Assembly (NCBI RefSeq): GCF_028640845.1
Contig: NC_080540.1
Span: 258,030,958-258,094,957, forward strand
Direction: 5' to 3'
Source: Ahaetulla prasina
Lineage: Eukaryota; Chordata; Lepidosauria; Squamata; Colubridae
Length of the DNA stretch: 64,000 bases
The notes under the pieces are model-generated. The model had not been told where the DNA came from, did no database searches, and saw nothing but the letters and a program-made list of their open reading frames with translations. The number at the start of each line of letters is the position of its first letter. Within the stretch, counting starts at the first letter, position 1. Shown here piece after piece: positions 1 to 10,937 of the stretch. A program made the position numbers and the translations under genes.

Positions 1-683
1 CCTTGGTGAATGAGGAGAAGAGATGCTGCCTAGGAAACAATCAAAAAAGAGAATAAGGAGCCCCCAGTGGCTTAACACTTAGAGGAAGAAATTTAGGAAA
101 GATGTGCTGTAATTGATCAGACAATTAAAAGTGGAACTTTTAGGCTTGCAAAATTCTGTTAACGTAGCTTTATGATAGACTAGATTTTAGCTCATCTAGT
201 TGTATATCCTCTCTGGTTTATTCTCTTTCAGGACAGCAGAAACTTTCTTTCTGCTTGGTAGAATCTCATGCCTTCCATCACTTCTATGAAGGGTAAAAAG
301 AATCATGCAGTGTCTCCTCCCCTTCAGATCTTCACAAAATCTTTTCTGATCTCAACCAGGTGCACTTGAGGAAATTTCACACTTCTCTCAATACAGCAAT
401 CTTTCAACAGTATAATGCTGTCCATCTCAGAATCTAGCCAACATTATTCTTTACTAAAACTAATAACATATTTTCAAAGCCAGTGCTGTCTGGGTCTATC
501 TTGGATTGTAACTTCCCCGCAGTTTTTCCGGATCACAGATGTATTTGTTTATTTTAAGTCACTGCCTTTTTTGCCAACTCAGGAGCTGCCCTTCTTTTTC
601 TATTAGGAGAATATACTTCCTATGAGAAGTTATTTCCCCTAATTTAAGGTAGCTAGTATTGGTTACAAAAGTATGGAGTATAT
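1..683. other. AT-rich sequence, nothing recognised
   Basis: I see no repeat family or convincing exon here. The only open frames are about 60 codons long and lack coding character. Confidence 0.5.
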
Positions 684-751
684 ATGGTGTAGGGTTTCCT
701 GTCTAAGGTGGGGGTTGGACTAGAAGACTTCCAAAGTCCCTTCCAACTCTG
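684..751 (+). mobile_element. CR1/L3 LINE 3' end, heavily 5'-truncated
   Basis: Only the last ~70 bp of a CR1-type LINE is present: the GGTTGGACTAGAAGAC block followed by TCCCTTCCAACTCTG, the same 3' end seen at 5281, 10875 and 31880 in this window. It runs directly into a pentanucleotide repeat, as expected for snake L3/CR1 copies whose 3' end seeds microsatellites. No coding sequence is left. Confidence 0.85.
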
Positions 752-838
752 TTATTCTATTCTATTCTATTCTATTCTATTCTATTCTATTCTATTCTAT
801 TCTATTCTATTCTATTCTATTCTATTCTATTCTATTCT
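752..838. repeat. (ATTCT)n microsatellite seeded by CR1 tail
   Basis: About 17 almost perfect ATTCT units start exactly where the CR1 3' end stops. Confidence 0.97.
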
Positions 839-1761
839 GGCTTGTATGAATTTGTGACAAACAAACTCACAGAAAGAAAGATTTGGATTTTTGCAGACTC
901 TTTTAAATGTTTCAGAGAATATCATATTTGAAACCAATGGTCTATCTTACAGTTGGAAGATTATCTTACATTCAAGGCTACCTTCTTTGAAGCAAATAGG
1001 GCAGTATGCTTTTTATTAACTTTTCAGCAATTAAGTTTTTTTAACATGTTTTATTATTCTATATCTTTGTGGTGTGCAATCCAAGTCAATTCTAGTCAGA
1101 TGAATGGTTATATAAGTTTGACAAAGACATAAATTATAGCATCTTTCCTGTTAATTGTATTTCATTGTTTTTATTGTTTCACTAGTTCTCTAGTATTCAC
1201 TAGTTCAATAGTATTTTAGTGATTTTAGATTTGTGATGCCTACAAAGAATTTTACTTATTTGGCAAATTAAACATTTAATAAGCAGGCAGTATAATCTAA
1301 TTTTAACATTTGAACTGGAAGGACACAGTTTCCGTTATTTATTACTTTCCAATAAATCCAAAAATACACAAATCACACAAATGATGCAATTCAAAGCAAG
1401 GTTTTCAGGGTGGCAGGACAAGAATGGCCACCCAAGCACCTCTGGAGAGTGCCAGTTTAGGACATGGCAGACTTGTTATTCTGCCTGATTAGAAGCTGAG
1501 ACTACCAGCCTCTGAGGCAAATCAGCATGAGAAGAAAGAAAGAATGTCTTCTGTGGCTTGTTCCAGAGCCACTTACCTTCTCACTTTCCCTTTGCCTCTC
1601 TGTCCTCCTCAGCAACGACACTTTGCGGGAGAGCCTCCCCACTGTCTGTACCCCTTCCTGAAGGTGGCAGCTGCTGTGGCCTTACATTTTACATCAGATG
1701 TCATCTCCTAAGGCTCCAATTAAGCAGCCACAAACTGCCTTCTGACTGATGAAGATGTACA
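839..1761. other. Unclassified sequence
   Basis: AT-rich to about 1390, then more GC-balanced to 1760 with a short open frame at 1558-1749. I recognise no family in it, and nothing supports a gene. Confidence 0.4.
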
Positions 1762-1769
1762 GGCTAGGT

Positions 1770-2041
1770 CCATGATGGCGAACCTATGACATGCATGTCA
1801 CAGGTGGCACACAACACCCTCTCTGATGGCATGGGAGCTGTTGCCCCAGTTCAGCTCTGCTGAACATGCACACGCACCTCCTGCCAGTCTCTGCCGCACA
1901 TGCTTGGGGGATGGGGCACATGTGGGGGGCAGTGCATGCATGTGGAGGATAGGATTCAATCCTGGGGGCCACACACGTATTCTATTTTGGGCGTTTGTGT
2001 GCACTTTTGGCACTTGGTCCAGAAAAGGTTAGCCATCACTG
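1770..2041 (+). mobile_element. Non-autonomous hAT element, family F3 (272 bp)
   Basis: The left end CCATGATGGCGAACCT and the right end AGGTTAGCCATCACTG form degenerate terminal inverted repeats. They are flanked by 8-bp target duplications, GGCTAGGT at 1762-1769 and GGCTAGAT at 2042-2049 (7 of 8 identical). The interior has no transposase. The same family occurs at 59940-60371. Overlapping short frames on both strands (1784-2177) are chance products of the interior. Confidence 0.88.
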
Positions 2042-2049
2042 GGCTAGAT

Positions 2050-2560
2050 CCTTGAGATGAACTCAAAAGTACATGGATATAGTTAGTCATGGAGTTAGTC
2101 ATCAGGAAGTGGTGGTGGCTGTGATGAAGAGCCTGTGAGTGAGCAGCCCCTGAACACCAAAGGAGAAACAACAGCATTGTGTTCTCTGTGTAATGGTGTG
2201 ATTATGCAAATGTCACAAAACACAGTGGAATTTGATTTGTTGCATATGAAGTCCTTTTCATAGAGATTTTCACTGTATAAGATATATCTGAACAGCCTAG
2301 CTAGTTATCAGATATAATTAATCTCCAGTAATTAGGCTGATGATAGAGCTAGTTAAGCATTTTAAAATATGTTATTTTACTATAATCCTTTTCCTGATTT
2401 TTTTCAGTCTAGACGGATTAACTCTATTTTTAAATTTATAAATAAATATATTTATATGTAAATATTTATATATAAATATATAAATGTTCTACTTCTGTCA
2501 TTTTATTATTTTATGCATAATGCATCAATATTCATTCAGTGAAAAACTATTTCATACATA
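2050..2560. other. AT-rich sequence, nothing recognised
   Basis: Very AT-rich around 2430-2520 with TATATAAATA-like runs. No feature identified. Confidence 0.4.
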
Positions 2561-2568
2561 GATTAATT

Positions 2569-2831
2569 CAGGGATGAAATCTACTTATCTTCTTTACCGG
2601 CTCGGAAGTGCATACGTCACATGTGCGTGCAGACCTTCTGCGCATGGACAAAACCTTCTGTGCATGTTCAGAAGGTAAAAAACACATTACTTCTGGTTAA
2701 AACCAGGAAGTAATGACACCTAGGTGGGTGGGTGAAGCTTCACTCCACCATCGCTACCAGATCATCGAACTACCAGCCACAATCGCTACCGGATCGCGCA
2801 ATCCAGTCCGATCCAGTAGCATTTCACCCTG
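2569..2831 (+). mobile_element. Non-autonomous hAT element, family F4 (263 bp)
   Basis: Ends CAGGGATGAAAT and ATTTCACCCTG are inverted repeats and the element is bounded by perfect 8-bp duplications GATTAATT at 2561-2568 and 2832-2839. The interior has an internal palindrome (ATTACTTC...GAAGTAAT near 2686-2714). Its right part was later copied by the tandem duplication starting at 2648. Confidence 0.93.
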
Positions 2832-3371
2832 GATTAATTAAAATAATGTGATGAAATGCAGTCTGGATTCCCTGGGAGAGTCTGTATTCCAGAGGACCAA
2901 GAGACAGTGAAGTTTAGATAGTTAGGGTGGAAGAGAGACGGTCATGATAGCTACTCCCTAGAACTTCTCAGAGTATTTCCTTAATGATGCAAGAAATTAC
3001 TTTAGTTTGGTACAAAACCTTCTGCGCATGTGCAGAAGCTAAAAAACACATTACTTCCTGGTTAAAACCAGGAAGTAATGACACCTGGGCGGATGGGTGA
3101 AGCTTTACTCCGCCATCACTACCAGATCACTGAACTACCGGCCACGATCGCTACCGGATCACATGAGCCGGTCCGATCCGGTAGCATTTCACCCCTGGAT
3201 TAATTAAAATAACATGATGAAATGTAGTCTGGATTCCCAGGGAGAGGCTACATTCCAGAGGACCAAGACACAGTAAAGTTTAGATAGGGTGGAAGAAGAC
3301 GGTCATGATAACTACTCCCTAGAACTTCTCAGAGTATTTCCTTAATGATGCAAGAAGGTACTTTAGTTTGG
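2648..3371. repeat. Two-copy tandem duplication, unit ~364 bp
   Basis: Unit 1 is 2648-3011 and unit 2 is 3012-3371. Each starts with ACAAAACCTTCTG and ends with TTTAGTTTGG. The unit combines the right two thirds of the F4 hAT element with about 180 bp of flanking unique DNA, so the duplication happened after the insertion. Copies differ by scattered substitutions and small indels. Confidence 0.92.
3012..3197 (+). mobile_element. Partial F4 hAT copy made by tandem duplication
   Basis: Contains the interior and right terminal repeat (ATTTCACCCCTG) of the 2569 element but no left terminus. The right-hand GATTAATT follows at 3198-3205. It is a segmental copy, not a separate insertion. Confidence 0.9.
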
Positions 3372-4122
3372 CAAAATTTCTGTCTATAGTTAAAGAACAA
3401 TAATGATAACTGATAAGAAGCAACACTGGGGGTTCTTCTTGGTTACTGGATCCTGTCAAATACTGTTGTAAATCACAATAACTTTACATAATTGAAACTC
3501 TTGCCTTCAAATTTTAATTCCTTTGTATGATTACAAGCCTATCATTTCATCAGCCATATAATAATGTTTCCTTTATAATTGTGACATTTCAAACAAATAG
3601 CAAACTCTTTACAGTTCTACCTGATAATATAACATTTGTGTGAAAAAATATGGTAAATCTTACCTCTTATTTTAATTAAATAACTTCCCCTCCTCGGAAT
3701 AATTATACATTTGCAACTTCTTATTGTAGCAGAATCCAAATACTTAATTAACAGATGCATTAAAATTTTATGCTGAGTGTTTTAAGGTTAAAACATTGCT
3801 GTTTAATATGTTAAATGACTTCTCTCATAAAATTAGTTAAACATATTTAATGAAAATTAAAGTCATTTAATTCAATATAACTAATTACTTCCAATCAACA
3901 AAGTTCAGAGAACTGAGGGCAGATGTCTACTTTCAACTGCAACCCCTTGAAAATTTTAATTTAAAGGTCAAAGCACTTTTAAGAATAGCACATGGTTTTG
4001 GAATAGAAGAGGGAGAGCTACAATTGCAGAATGGAAGTAGGGCTCTTATTCAAGCTGAACTTTAGACTTTCTGCCAGCTTTCTTGTACTATATTGCCTAC
4101 ACATTATCAAGTTGCTTGAATA
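3372..4122. other. AT-rich sequence, nothing recognised
   Basis: Many TTTAATTAAA-like motifs. No repeat or gene is supported. Confidence 0.4.
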
Positions 4123-4160
4123 CTCCATGTGGATGTAGTTCAACGGAACTACATCCACAT
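4123..4160. repeat. Foldback junction at the 5' end of a CR1 copy
   Basis: ATGTGGATGTAGTTC at 4127-4141 is followed after AACG by its exact reverse complement at 4146-4160. The left arm (from 4123) is the reverse complement of CR1 sequence found at 4375-4393, so a short CR1 piece was copied in inverted orientation at the junction. Confidence 0.93.
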
Positions 4161-5350
4161 AGAGGAAAGTATGCAGTGGAGTACCCCAAGGCTCTGTTTT
4201 AGGCCCAATACTCTTCAACATCTTCATCAATGATACTTGGACTTCAGTAAAGCATTTGATAAAGTAGACCATAACCTACTACTAGATAAAGTAGAAAAAT
4301 GTGGGTTAGACAGCACCACCACCAGATGGATTCGTAACTGGCTGACCAACTGCACTCAACGTGTAGTCCTCAACGGAACTACATCCACATGGAGGGAAGT
4401 ATGCAGTGGAGTACCCCAAGGCTCTGTTTTAGGCCCAGTAGTCTTCAACATCTTCATCAATGACTTGGATGAGGGGATAGATGGGGAACTCATCAAATTT
4501 GCAGATGACACCAAGCTGGCAGGAATAGCCAACACTCCAGAAGATAGACTCAAGTTACAGAAAGATCTTGACAGACTTGAACATTGGGCGCTATCTAACA
4601 AAATGAAATTCAACAGTGAAAAAAGTAAGGTTCTACATTTAGGCCAAAAAAACAAAATGCACCGGTACCGTATATGTGGTACTTGCTCAATAGTAGTACC
4701 TGTGAGAGGGATCTTGGAGTCCTAGTGGATAACCATTTAGATATGAGCCAGCAGTGTGCAGCAGCTGCTAAAAAAGCCAACACAGTTCTGGGCTGCATAA
4801 ACAGAGGGATAGAATCAAGATCACGTGAAGTGTTAGTACCACTTTATAATGCCTTGGTAAGGCCACACTTGGAATATCCAGTTTTGGTCGCCACGATGTA
4901 AAAAAGATGTTGAGACTCTAGAAAGAATGCAGAGAACAGCAACAAAGATGATTAGGGGACTGGAGGCTAAAACATATGAAGAACGGTTGCAGGAACTGGT
5001 TATGTCTAGTTTAATAAAAAGGACTAGGGGAGATAGCTGAGTTCCAATATCTCAGGGGTTGCCACAAAGAAGAGGGAGTCAGGCTGTTCTCCAAAGCAAC
5101 TGAGGGTAAAACAAGAAGCAATGGGTGGAAACTGATCAAAGAAAGAAGCAACTTAGAACTAAGGAGAAATTTCCTGACAGTTAGAACAATTAATAAGTGC
5201 CTGCTCCTGCCTGCAGAAGTTGTGAATCCTCCAACACTGGAAATTTTTAAGAAAATGTTGGATAACCATCTGACTGAGATGGTGTAGGGTTTCCTGCCTG
5301 GGCAGGGGGTTGGACTAGAAGGCCTCCAAGGTCCCTTCCAACTCTGTTGT
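4138..5350 (+). mobile_element. CR1/L3 LINE, 5'-truncated and rearranged
   Basis: It covers the second half of the reverse transcriptase domain through the 3' end. The segment 4138-4231 is repeated, in sense, at 4370-4463, with the intervening part of the domain placed between them, so the 5' end is scrambled. The 3' end GGTTGGACTAGAAGGCC is at about 5309, then the TTATG repeat begins. Confidence 0.93.
4237..4901 (+). pseudogene. CR1 reverse transcriptase fragment
   Basis: The frame 4237-4725 encodes a CR1-type reverse transcriptase core: a palm motif beginning DFSKAFDKVDHNLLL, then GVPQGSVLGP, then the catalytic FADD box (codons near 4498-4512), then the thumb with [12 protein letters not shown] frameshift near 4680-4720 moves the continuation ([20 protein letters not shown] and beyond) into the frame of 4674-4901. 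A small deletion near 4880 then removes the residues after HLEYP. There is no endonuclease domain and no intact frame, so it cannot be functional. The family role is target-primed reverse transcription of the LINE RNA. Confidence 0.92.
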
Positions 5351-5487
5351 TGTTATGTTATGTTATGTTATGTTATGTTATGTTATGTTATGTTATGTTA
5401 TGTTATGTTATGTTATGTTATGTTATGTTATGTTATGTTATGTTATGTTATGTTATGTTATGTTATGTTATGTTATGTTATGTTATG
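5351..5487. repeat. (TTATG)n microsatellite at CR1 tail
   Basis: About 27 TTATG units, nearly perfect, directly after the CR1 3' end. Confidence 0.97.
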
Positions 5488-6835
5488 AATAACTGATATA
5501 TAGTTAGCTACTTAACTAATAACTAGTTAAATATTTTAATCATGTCTAGAAGAGCTGAGATAATTGAAGAGAGAAAAGACCTCAAGCTTGCTTTCTCATT
5601 CGTTTCACAACACTGCTTCAGAACAAGCAGCATCTCTGCAACTCTTCATACCAACAACATCTTTAGTTGGGTAAGTGAGACCAATCTTTGGGAACTGAAT
5701 CTGTAACAATGCATAACCTTGCTCTTTTATGTAGGCGTCTGCTTCTTGCCAATAAGCCTGTTTTCTCATAATTTATTACATAGATGGTAAGATTATTGCA
5801 ACTAGAAGCTTAGGGTTTTCAGTGGGTTTTCACAAGAACATCACTAAATGTTGAAAGCAGTTGTAAGGAAGTTTTGGGTTAAGAATGGAGTTAGGTTTAA
5901 CTTTATCTCCATTAATGTCAGTTATGTTGATCATGACTCCTGCTAGCATACACTCAGCAGTAATGTGAAAGATGCCTACATGTATTTATGCTGAACATTG
6001 GAATTCTTGAAGCCAGAAGGAAGCCAAAAGCCAAGGAGTATAGGGCCATCACAATCCCAAAAGCAAATTGTCTTCCACACAAAGACGGGGAGGGAAGGAG
6101 GGGCAAACCATTTTTATTTATGTGTTTTCACAATTCAGGTGAAACATGCAACTGAATAGAAAACAACATTCTTCTCATTGAGGCCATCTGATCAGCATCT
6201 TGTCCCACTCACTTTATTTCACAAGCCACATTATTACAGAAACAGACCCCTCAAAGAAAGAGAAGGAGACGCAGTACCAACAACTTTGGTTTGTGCTTGT
6301 GTTTCTGATTTTGTATATGCAGCTACCATTCAGCCACCCAAACTGGGGACAAAACAAACATGTAAGTAAAATGGGATTGGAATGCAAATTACTTTTTCTT
6401 GATATTATTTTCTGGAATTTAAATCATGTCTTCTTGCTATTTTATTATATTTTACTTGGACATTTTGTGAATTATTTTAATGTAGTTATATTTAATAATT
6501 TTTGAATATTAAAAAATGTGGGGGGGGGAGAATGACAAGTGGCATTCTGCATGAAGATCCCTTGTAGGCTAGCAGTGGCCTAGCTCAGACTATGTGAGGA
6601 AATACTTGAGATCTCTCCAAATATTCTGATAGAGGTTTTTTTGGCGAACTTTGTTTTTAACTTGCTTAATTAAGATTTTTTTAAAAAGATTATATGTATA
6701 ATTTGGATAGGATTTAAAGCTTAGAAATAATAGCTTATACACCAGGGTGACTTTGAATAATTGTTAAGTGCACTGATCAAGTGTATAAAAGGGATATTAA
6801 GTTGCCTTCACAAAAATCATTTGTGCAACTTAATT
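5488..6835. other. Unclassified sequence
   Basis: No repeat family or gene recognised. Short frames at 6178-6505 overlap each other and do not look coding. Confidence 0.4.
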
Positions 6836-7406
6836 GTGGACAATCATTTAAATATGAGCCAGCAATATGCTGCAGCTGTCAAAAAAGCCAGCAGTTTTAG
6901 GCTTCATTAACAGAAGGCTATAATCAAGATCACTGAAGTATTAATACCACTTTATAATGCCTTGGTAAGGCCACACTTGGAATACTGCATCCAGTTTTGG
7001 TCGCCACAATGTAAAAAAAGATCTAGAAAGAGTGCAGAGAAGAGTAACAAAGATTATTAGGGGACTGGAGGCTAAACAAATAAAGAAAGGTTGCTGGAAT
7101 TGGGTACATCTAGTTTAAGGAAAAGAAGGACTAGGGGTGACATGATAGCAGTGTTCCAATATTTCAGGGGTTGCCACAAAGAAGAAGGAGTCAAGCTATT
7201 CTCCAAAGCACCTGAGGGAAAGACAAGAAGCAAAGGATTAAGACAAGAAACTAATTAAGGTGAGAAGCAACCTAGAACTAAGAAGAAATTTTCTGACAGT
7301 TAGAACAATTATTCAGTGGAACAACTTGCTCCAAAAGTTGTGAGTGCTCAACACTGGATGTTTTTAAGAAGAGACTGGATAACCATTTGTATGAAATGGT
7401 ATAGAG
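6836..7406 (+). mobile_element. CR1/L3 LINE 3' part (left piece, split by hAT)
   Basis: Matches the CR1 at 31333-31945 from GAGCCAGCAATATGCTGC to GAAATGGTATAGAG, with more divergence and several indels. The copy resumes at 8163 after a hAT insertion. The coding frame is broken. Confidence 0.9.
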
Positions 7407-8162
7407 CAGGGGTCACCAACCTTTCAGACCTCAGGGACCACTAAATTCATAATTTTAAATCCCGTGGACCACTAATATGATCTGCCTAATGACTGGCTGG
7501 CTGGGTGTGGCAAAGTGGTCACGTGACTGGGTGGGCGTGACCAACTCAATGTCACTCAGGTCGAGGGGCACCTTGCCAGCCTCTACTCGCTACTCCTTGC
7601 CTGCCCACCCAGGCTCTTTAGGGCCCCAACAGGAAGCAGTTGCTGGAGCTAAGCAGCCACCATGAGAAAGAGTTGGCAAAACAGCTCAGTTCAAATTGGA
7701 TCTGACCAAGAAGAAGGCTCAGCAGAAGCACCTCACTGAGGACTATGAGTATAGGCTTTCCAAGCAGAGGGAAGACCTGCAGGAGTGCAAGGCCAGGTAC
7801 CGGCACCTGGAGGCTCAGTGGGCTGAAATGGTCAGCCAGTTCCAGCCCATGATGCTGTCCCACTGGAACAAGGCCCTCCGGCTCTTCCTCCCCCCAGCCT
7901 TCTCCCAAAGCCCCACAACAGGAGGTTGAATCAGAATTTCTAGTCAGAATTTCTGCCCCCCTCCAACCCACACAAGAAGCCCCCGAAGGGGGAGACTCTC
8001 TGCAGCAACACAAACATTCATTGCATGTGTCTGTCCCAGGGGCCGTAATTTCAGGACCCCTGATTTAATGCAATATAAAAAATGCAAATAATTTTTCTGG
8101 GGACCACCAAAATTTTCTCACGGACCATCTGTGGTCCACAGACCACCAGTTGGTGACCGCTG
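7407..8162 (+). mobile_element. hAT element, family F2, with gene-like interior (756 bp)
   Basis: Terminal repeats CAGGGGTCACCAACC and GTTGGTGACCGCTG are flanked by a perfect 8-bp duplication GTATAGAG (7399-7406 and 8163-8170). The subterminal regions are rich in GGACCAC/GTGGTCC motifs, also found at the ends of the larger copy 42251-44099, which lies in the opposite orientation. There is no transposase. The centre is more GC-rich and contains a coding-like segment (next entry). Confidence 0.93.
7634..7929 (+). pseudogene. Coiled-coil coding fragment inside hAT element
   Basis: After a possible 3' splice-site-like CCCCAACAG, a frame from 7634 reads KQLLELSSHHEKELAKQL. A one-base shift near 7685-7690 leads into the frame open at 7696-7929, which encodes LTKKKAQQKHLTEDYEYRL and continues through a charged, heptad-like helix to a tryptophan-containing end. 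Codon composition and Lys/Glu/Gln/Leu spacing look like a vertebrate coiled-coil exon, not like transposase. I do not recognise the donor gene. The second family member (42251) has a different interior, so capture by the transposon is plausible but inferred. Confidence 0.55.
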
Positions 8163-8230
8163 GTATAGAGTTTTCTGCCTATGCAGGGAGTTGGACTAGA
8201 AGACCTCCAGGATCCTTTCCAATTCTATTG
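8163..8230 (+). mobile_element. CR1/L3 LINE 3' end (right piece)
   Basis: Continuation of the CR1 at 6836-7406 after the hAT insertion: GTTGGACTAGAAGACCTCC, then TCCTTTCCAATTCT. Confidence 0.9.
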
Positions 8231-8250
8231 TTCTGTTCTGTTCTGTTCTG
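8231..8250. repeat. (TTCTG)4 microsatellite at CR1 tail
   Basis: Short perfect pentamer run at the CR1 3' end. It is a third tail variant besides ATTCT and TTATG. Confidence 0.9.
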
Positions 8251-8834
8251 TAAATCAGCATATGTACAAAAACCTGAAAAATGCTTAACTGACAAATTTT
8301 TTTTGCAAGCCTTGTACTTTTAACTCAAGTGCACTGAGGCCTGGCATTGCATGTTAAGCAGTATCATGGGCAATTTGTATGCTATTTAAATGGTTCATCC
8401 ATCAGGAGCACCTGGAATATTTTTCTTTGTTCCTCTTTGTGAAGACATTGATTATGGTCAATCATAGATATTGTTAAGAACAAATTAGGACCACGATCTT
8501 GTCCTGGCATTGACAACAAGCAGCTGCCGAAGCTACACAGAAGAATGTGTGTTGTAAGAATGACAGCATATGGTTTTGTTGAAACAGCTACATAACACCA
8601 GGGTAAATGTTGGCAAAGGAGCTGTTTGAGCAGGTAACTAACCGCAGATGGCCGTTCCCTGACCACAGTTCAATATAAATCCAGCACTTCTTAATGCTGT
8701 AGATTCATTCCATTTTTTAAAAAAAATGTTTTTAATTTGCTGGGAAATTTATATCCATTTATTTCCAGCATATCCTAATATGAAGAGACTTAAATACAAT
8801 TATCTCTAATGCTACTAATATTTAATGTCAGATA
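8251..8834. other. Unclassified sequence
   Basis: No repeat family recognised. A 94-codon reverse frame (8382-8666) has no recognisable domain. Confidence 0.35.
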
Positions 8835-8868
8835 TATGTATGCATGTATGTATGTATGTATGTATGTA
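8835..8868. repeat. (ATGT)n microsatellite
   Basis: About 8 ATGT units with one GCAT interruption, abutting the next repeat. Confidence 0.95.
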
Positions 8869-9245
8869 GGCAGTCCCCCCATTAAGTGACCACAACTGAA
8901 ACTTTGTTGCTAAGTGAAAAATTACATGACAGTGACAGACTTAAGAAATCACTTCCATTGTGGTTTTTGGTCACTGTGGGTTATGACCATAATTTGTGAT
9001 TTTACTACTAGCTTCTTCATAGATTCTCCTTTTCAGAAACCAGTTGTGAAGTACAGCAATGGTGATCATGGGATTGTGTGATGCCATGGTGATTGTAAAT
9101 GCCGCCTGGTTACAAAATGCTTGAAAGTTGATTGTGTGAGAATGTTGCATAAAGGTGAAGGCTGGTCTTAAAGTTAATTTTTCAGTGTCATCACAACTTT
9201 GAATGGTCACTAAACAGGGCAGTCATTAAGTGAAGTCTATCTGTG
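8869..9245 (+). repeat. AAGTGA-rich interspersed repeat, DNA-transposon-like
   Basis: The GGCAGTCC...TTAAGTGACCAC start and ACTTTGAATGGTCACTAAAC...TTAAGTGAAGTCTATCTG end are the diverged termini of a family also present at 55076-55438, where the left end reads CAGGTAGTCC. Repeated TTAAGTGA/TCACTAA motifs on both sides give it an inverted character. No target duplication is convincing, so the transposon assignment is tentative. Confidence 0.7.
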
Positions 9246-10013
9246 TAGTGTTCACAATCCTGGGGGAGGGACGGGGACACACGTGCTTTTTTTTTTTTAA
9301 AGAGACAGGTACAAGAATAGGCATCCTGTGTATTCCACAGTTCCTTTTTGCCTTCAAATCTGAAATGTTGCACAGCCCCATAGATACATTTATTTAGAAA
9401 TAAATAAATATAATATAAATAATAAAAAATTATTTATAAAAAATAAATAGCTGTAGCATGCAAATGCCCAAATTTATATTCCTTTTCAAACACAATCTTT
9501 CATAAATAATGTACTTTGCTGGGTTATTTTGAGGAATAGAGGTGTGGCAGTAGCCATTTTTAGCGGATCCCTCCACCATCTAGTTCAGGACTGCCCAGTC
9601 TTTTTTCTTGGGCCCCTTTCTGGAATGTTCCTCTTTCTCCCTGGGAAACTGTGGTGCTACATTGACATTCCCCCCCCCACTGCTCCTTCAAATCCACTTT
9701 CCATCACACCTTCAGGCTTGCAAGATTCTTTTACTTTAACCTTACAATAGAAGTGGTATTAACTTCTATTAATCATGATTCTGGTTTCCTGCTCTGAACT
9801 ATTTTGAAGACATGTGACAATAACTAGTGCTATTGCCTAGCAAATACTAGGGCTTCCTTTGTCCTTCTCACTCTGTTTTCAATATCAGTTGTGTATTTTT
9901 TTATTTTTTATTTTTTTTAGAAAGCAAGTTGGATGGCAGGGACTTATAGACCTTCATAAGGTGCCTGGGAGACATTTCAGTTCAAATGTATGGTACATGA
10001 TGAATGATTTAAT
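9246..10013. other. Unclassified AT-rich sequence
   Basis: Contains an AAATA/TAAAT-rich stretch near 9390-9450 and a T-rich stretch near 9897-9918. No gene or family recognised. Confidence 0.4.
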
Positions 10014-10266
10014 TTTTTTTTTAATTTACATTTATATCCCGCCCTTCTCCGAAGACTCAGGGCGGCTTACAGTGTATAAGGCAATAGTCTCATTCTATTT
10101 GTATATTTACAAAGTCAACTTATTGCCCCCCCAACAATCTGGGTCCTTATTTTACCTACCTTATAAAGGATGGAAGGCTAAGTCAACCTCGGGCCGGGCT
10201 TGAACCTGCAGTAATTGCAGGCTGCTGTGTTCTAATAACAGGCTTCTAACAGCCTGAGCTATTATG
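10014..10266 (-). mobile_element. tRNA-derived SINE with LINE-C-like tail
   Basis: Read on the minus strand, a tRNA-like head (AGCTCAGGCTGTTAG, and a B-box-like GCAGGTTCAAGCC at 10197-10209) is followed by a body. It ends with GCCGCCCTGAGTCTTCGGAG then AAGGGCGGGATATAAAT. That tail matches the 3' end of LINE-C at 58675-58715, which suggests the LINE as partner. A second copy is at 20172-20388. Confidence 0.82.
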
Positions 10267-10517
10267 GCCCATTAAATAATAAAGTGCATTAGAAATATAT
10301 TCTGCTTATTATAATTGATAGGAGAGATACTAAGCTATCCCTGGAGCAAATAGAAGCCCTTCGACATAAAGTTATCCATTGGAATAAGGAAAAATCTAGA
10401 CTAGAATTTCAAGACTGTCTACAGATGTATTTCAGATGAGTTCCTAGAACCCTGTTCTAAGATACTGAGCAAACTAATTAGGGGCCAAGAAACAGTAGCT
10501 TTCAGTTACAGGGAAGT

Positions 10518-10937
10518 ATATTAGGGGACTGGAGACTAAAACATATGAAGAACGGTTGCAGGAACTGGGTTTGTCTAGTTTAATGAAAAGAAGGACTAGG
10601 AGACATGATAGCAGTGTTCCAATATCTCAGGGGCTGCCACAAAGAAGAGGGAGTCAAGCTATTCTCCAAAGCACCTGAAGGCAGGACAAGAAGCAATGGG
10701 TGGAAACTAATCAAGGAGAGAAGCAACTTAGAACTAAGGAGAAATTTCCTGACAGTTAGAACAATCAATAAGTGGAACAATCAATAAGTGGAACAACTTG
10801 CCTGCAGAATTTGTGAATGCTCCAATACTAGAAATTTTTTAAAAAATGTTGAATAGCCGTTTGTCTGAAATGGTGTAGGGTTTCCTGCCTGGGCAGGGGG
10901 TTGGACTAGAAGACCTCCAAGGTCCCTTCCAACTCTG
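10518..10937 (+). mobile_element. CR1/L3 LINE 3' part
   Basis: Spans the last ~420 bp of the element, from TTAGGGGACTGGAG to the tail. A 17-bp local duplication (CAATCAATAAGTGGAA repeated near 10763-10790) is private to this copy. Only a broken C-terminal reading frame (10605-10787) remains. Confidence 0.92.

Noticed and set aside
2600..3200. Repeated TTCTGCGCATG units as a possible CRISPR-like array
   Set aside because: Only two unit-length copies, explained by the 364-bp tandem duplication of a hAT fragment.
9529..9750. 73-codon frame with GPLSGMFLFLPGKLWC
   Set aside because: No family match and low coding character, with a poly-C run inside.
10190..10266. tRNA-like sequence
   Set aside because: It is the head of a tRNA-derived SINE on the minus strand, with a SINE body and LINE-like tail, not a tRNA gene.
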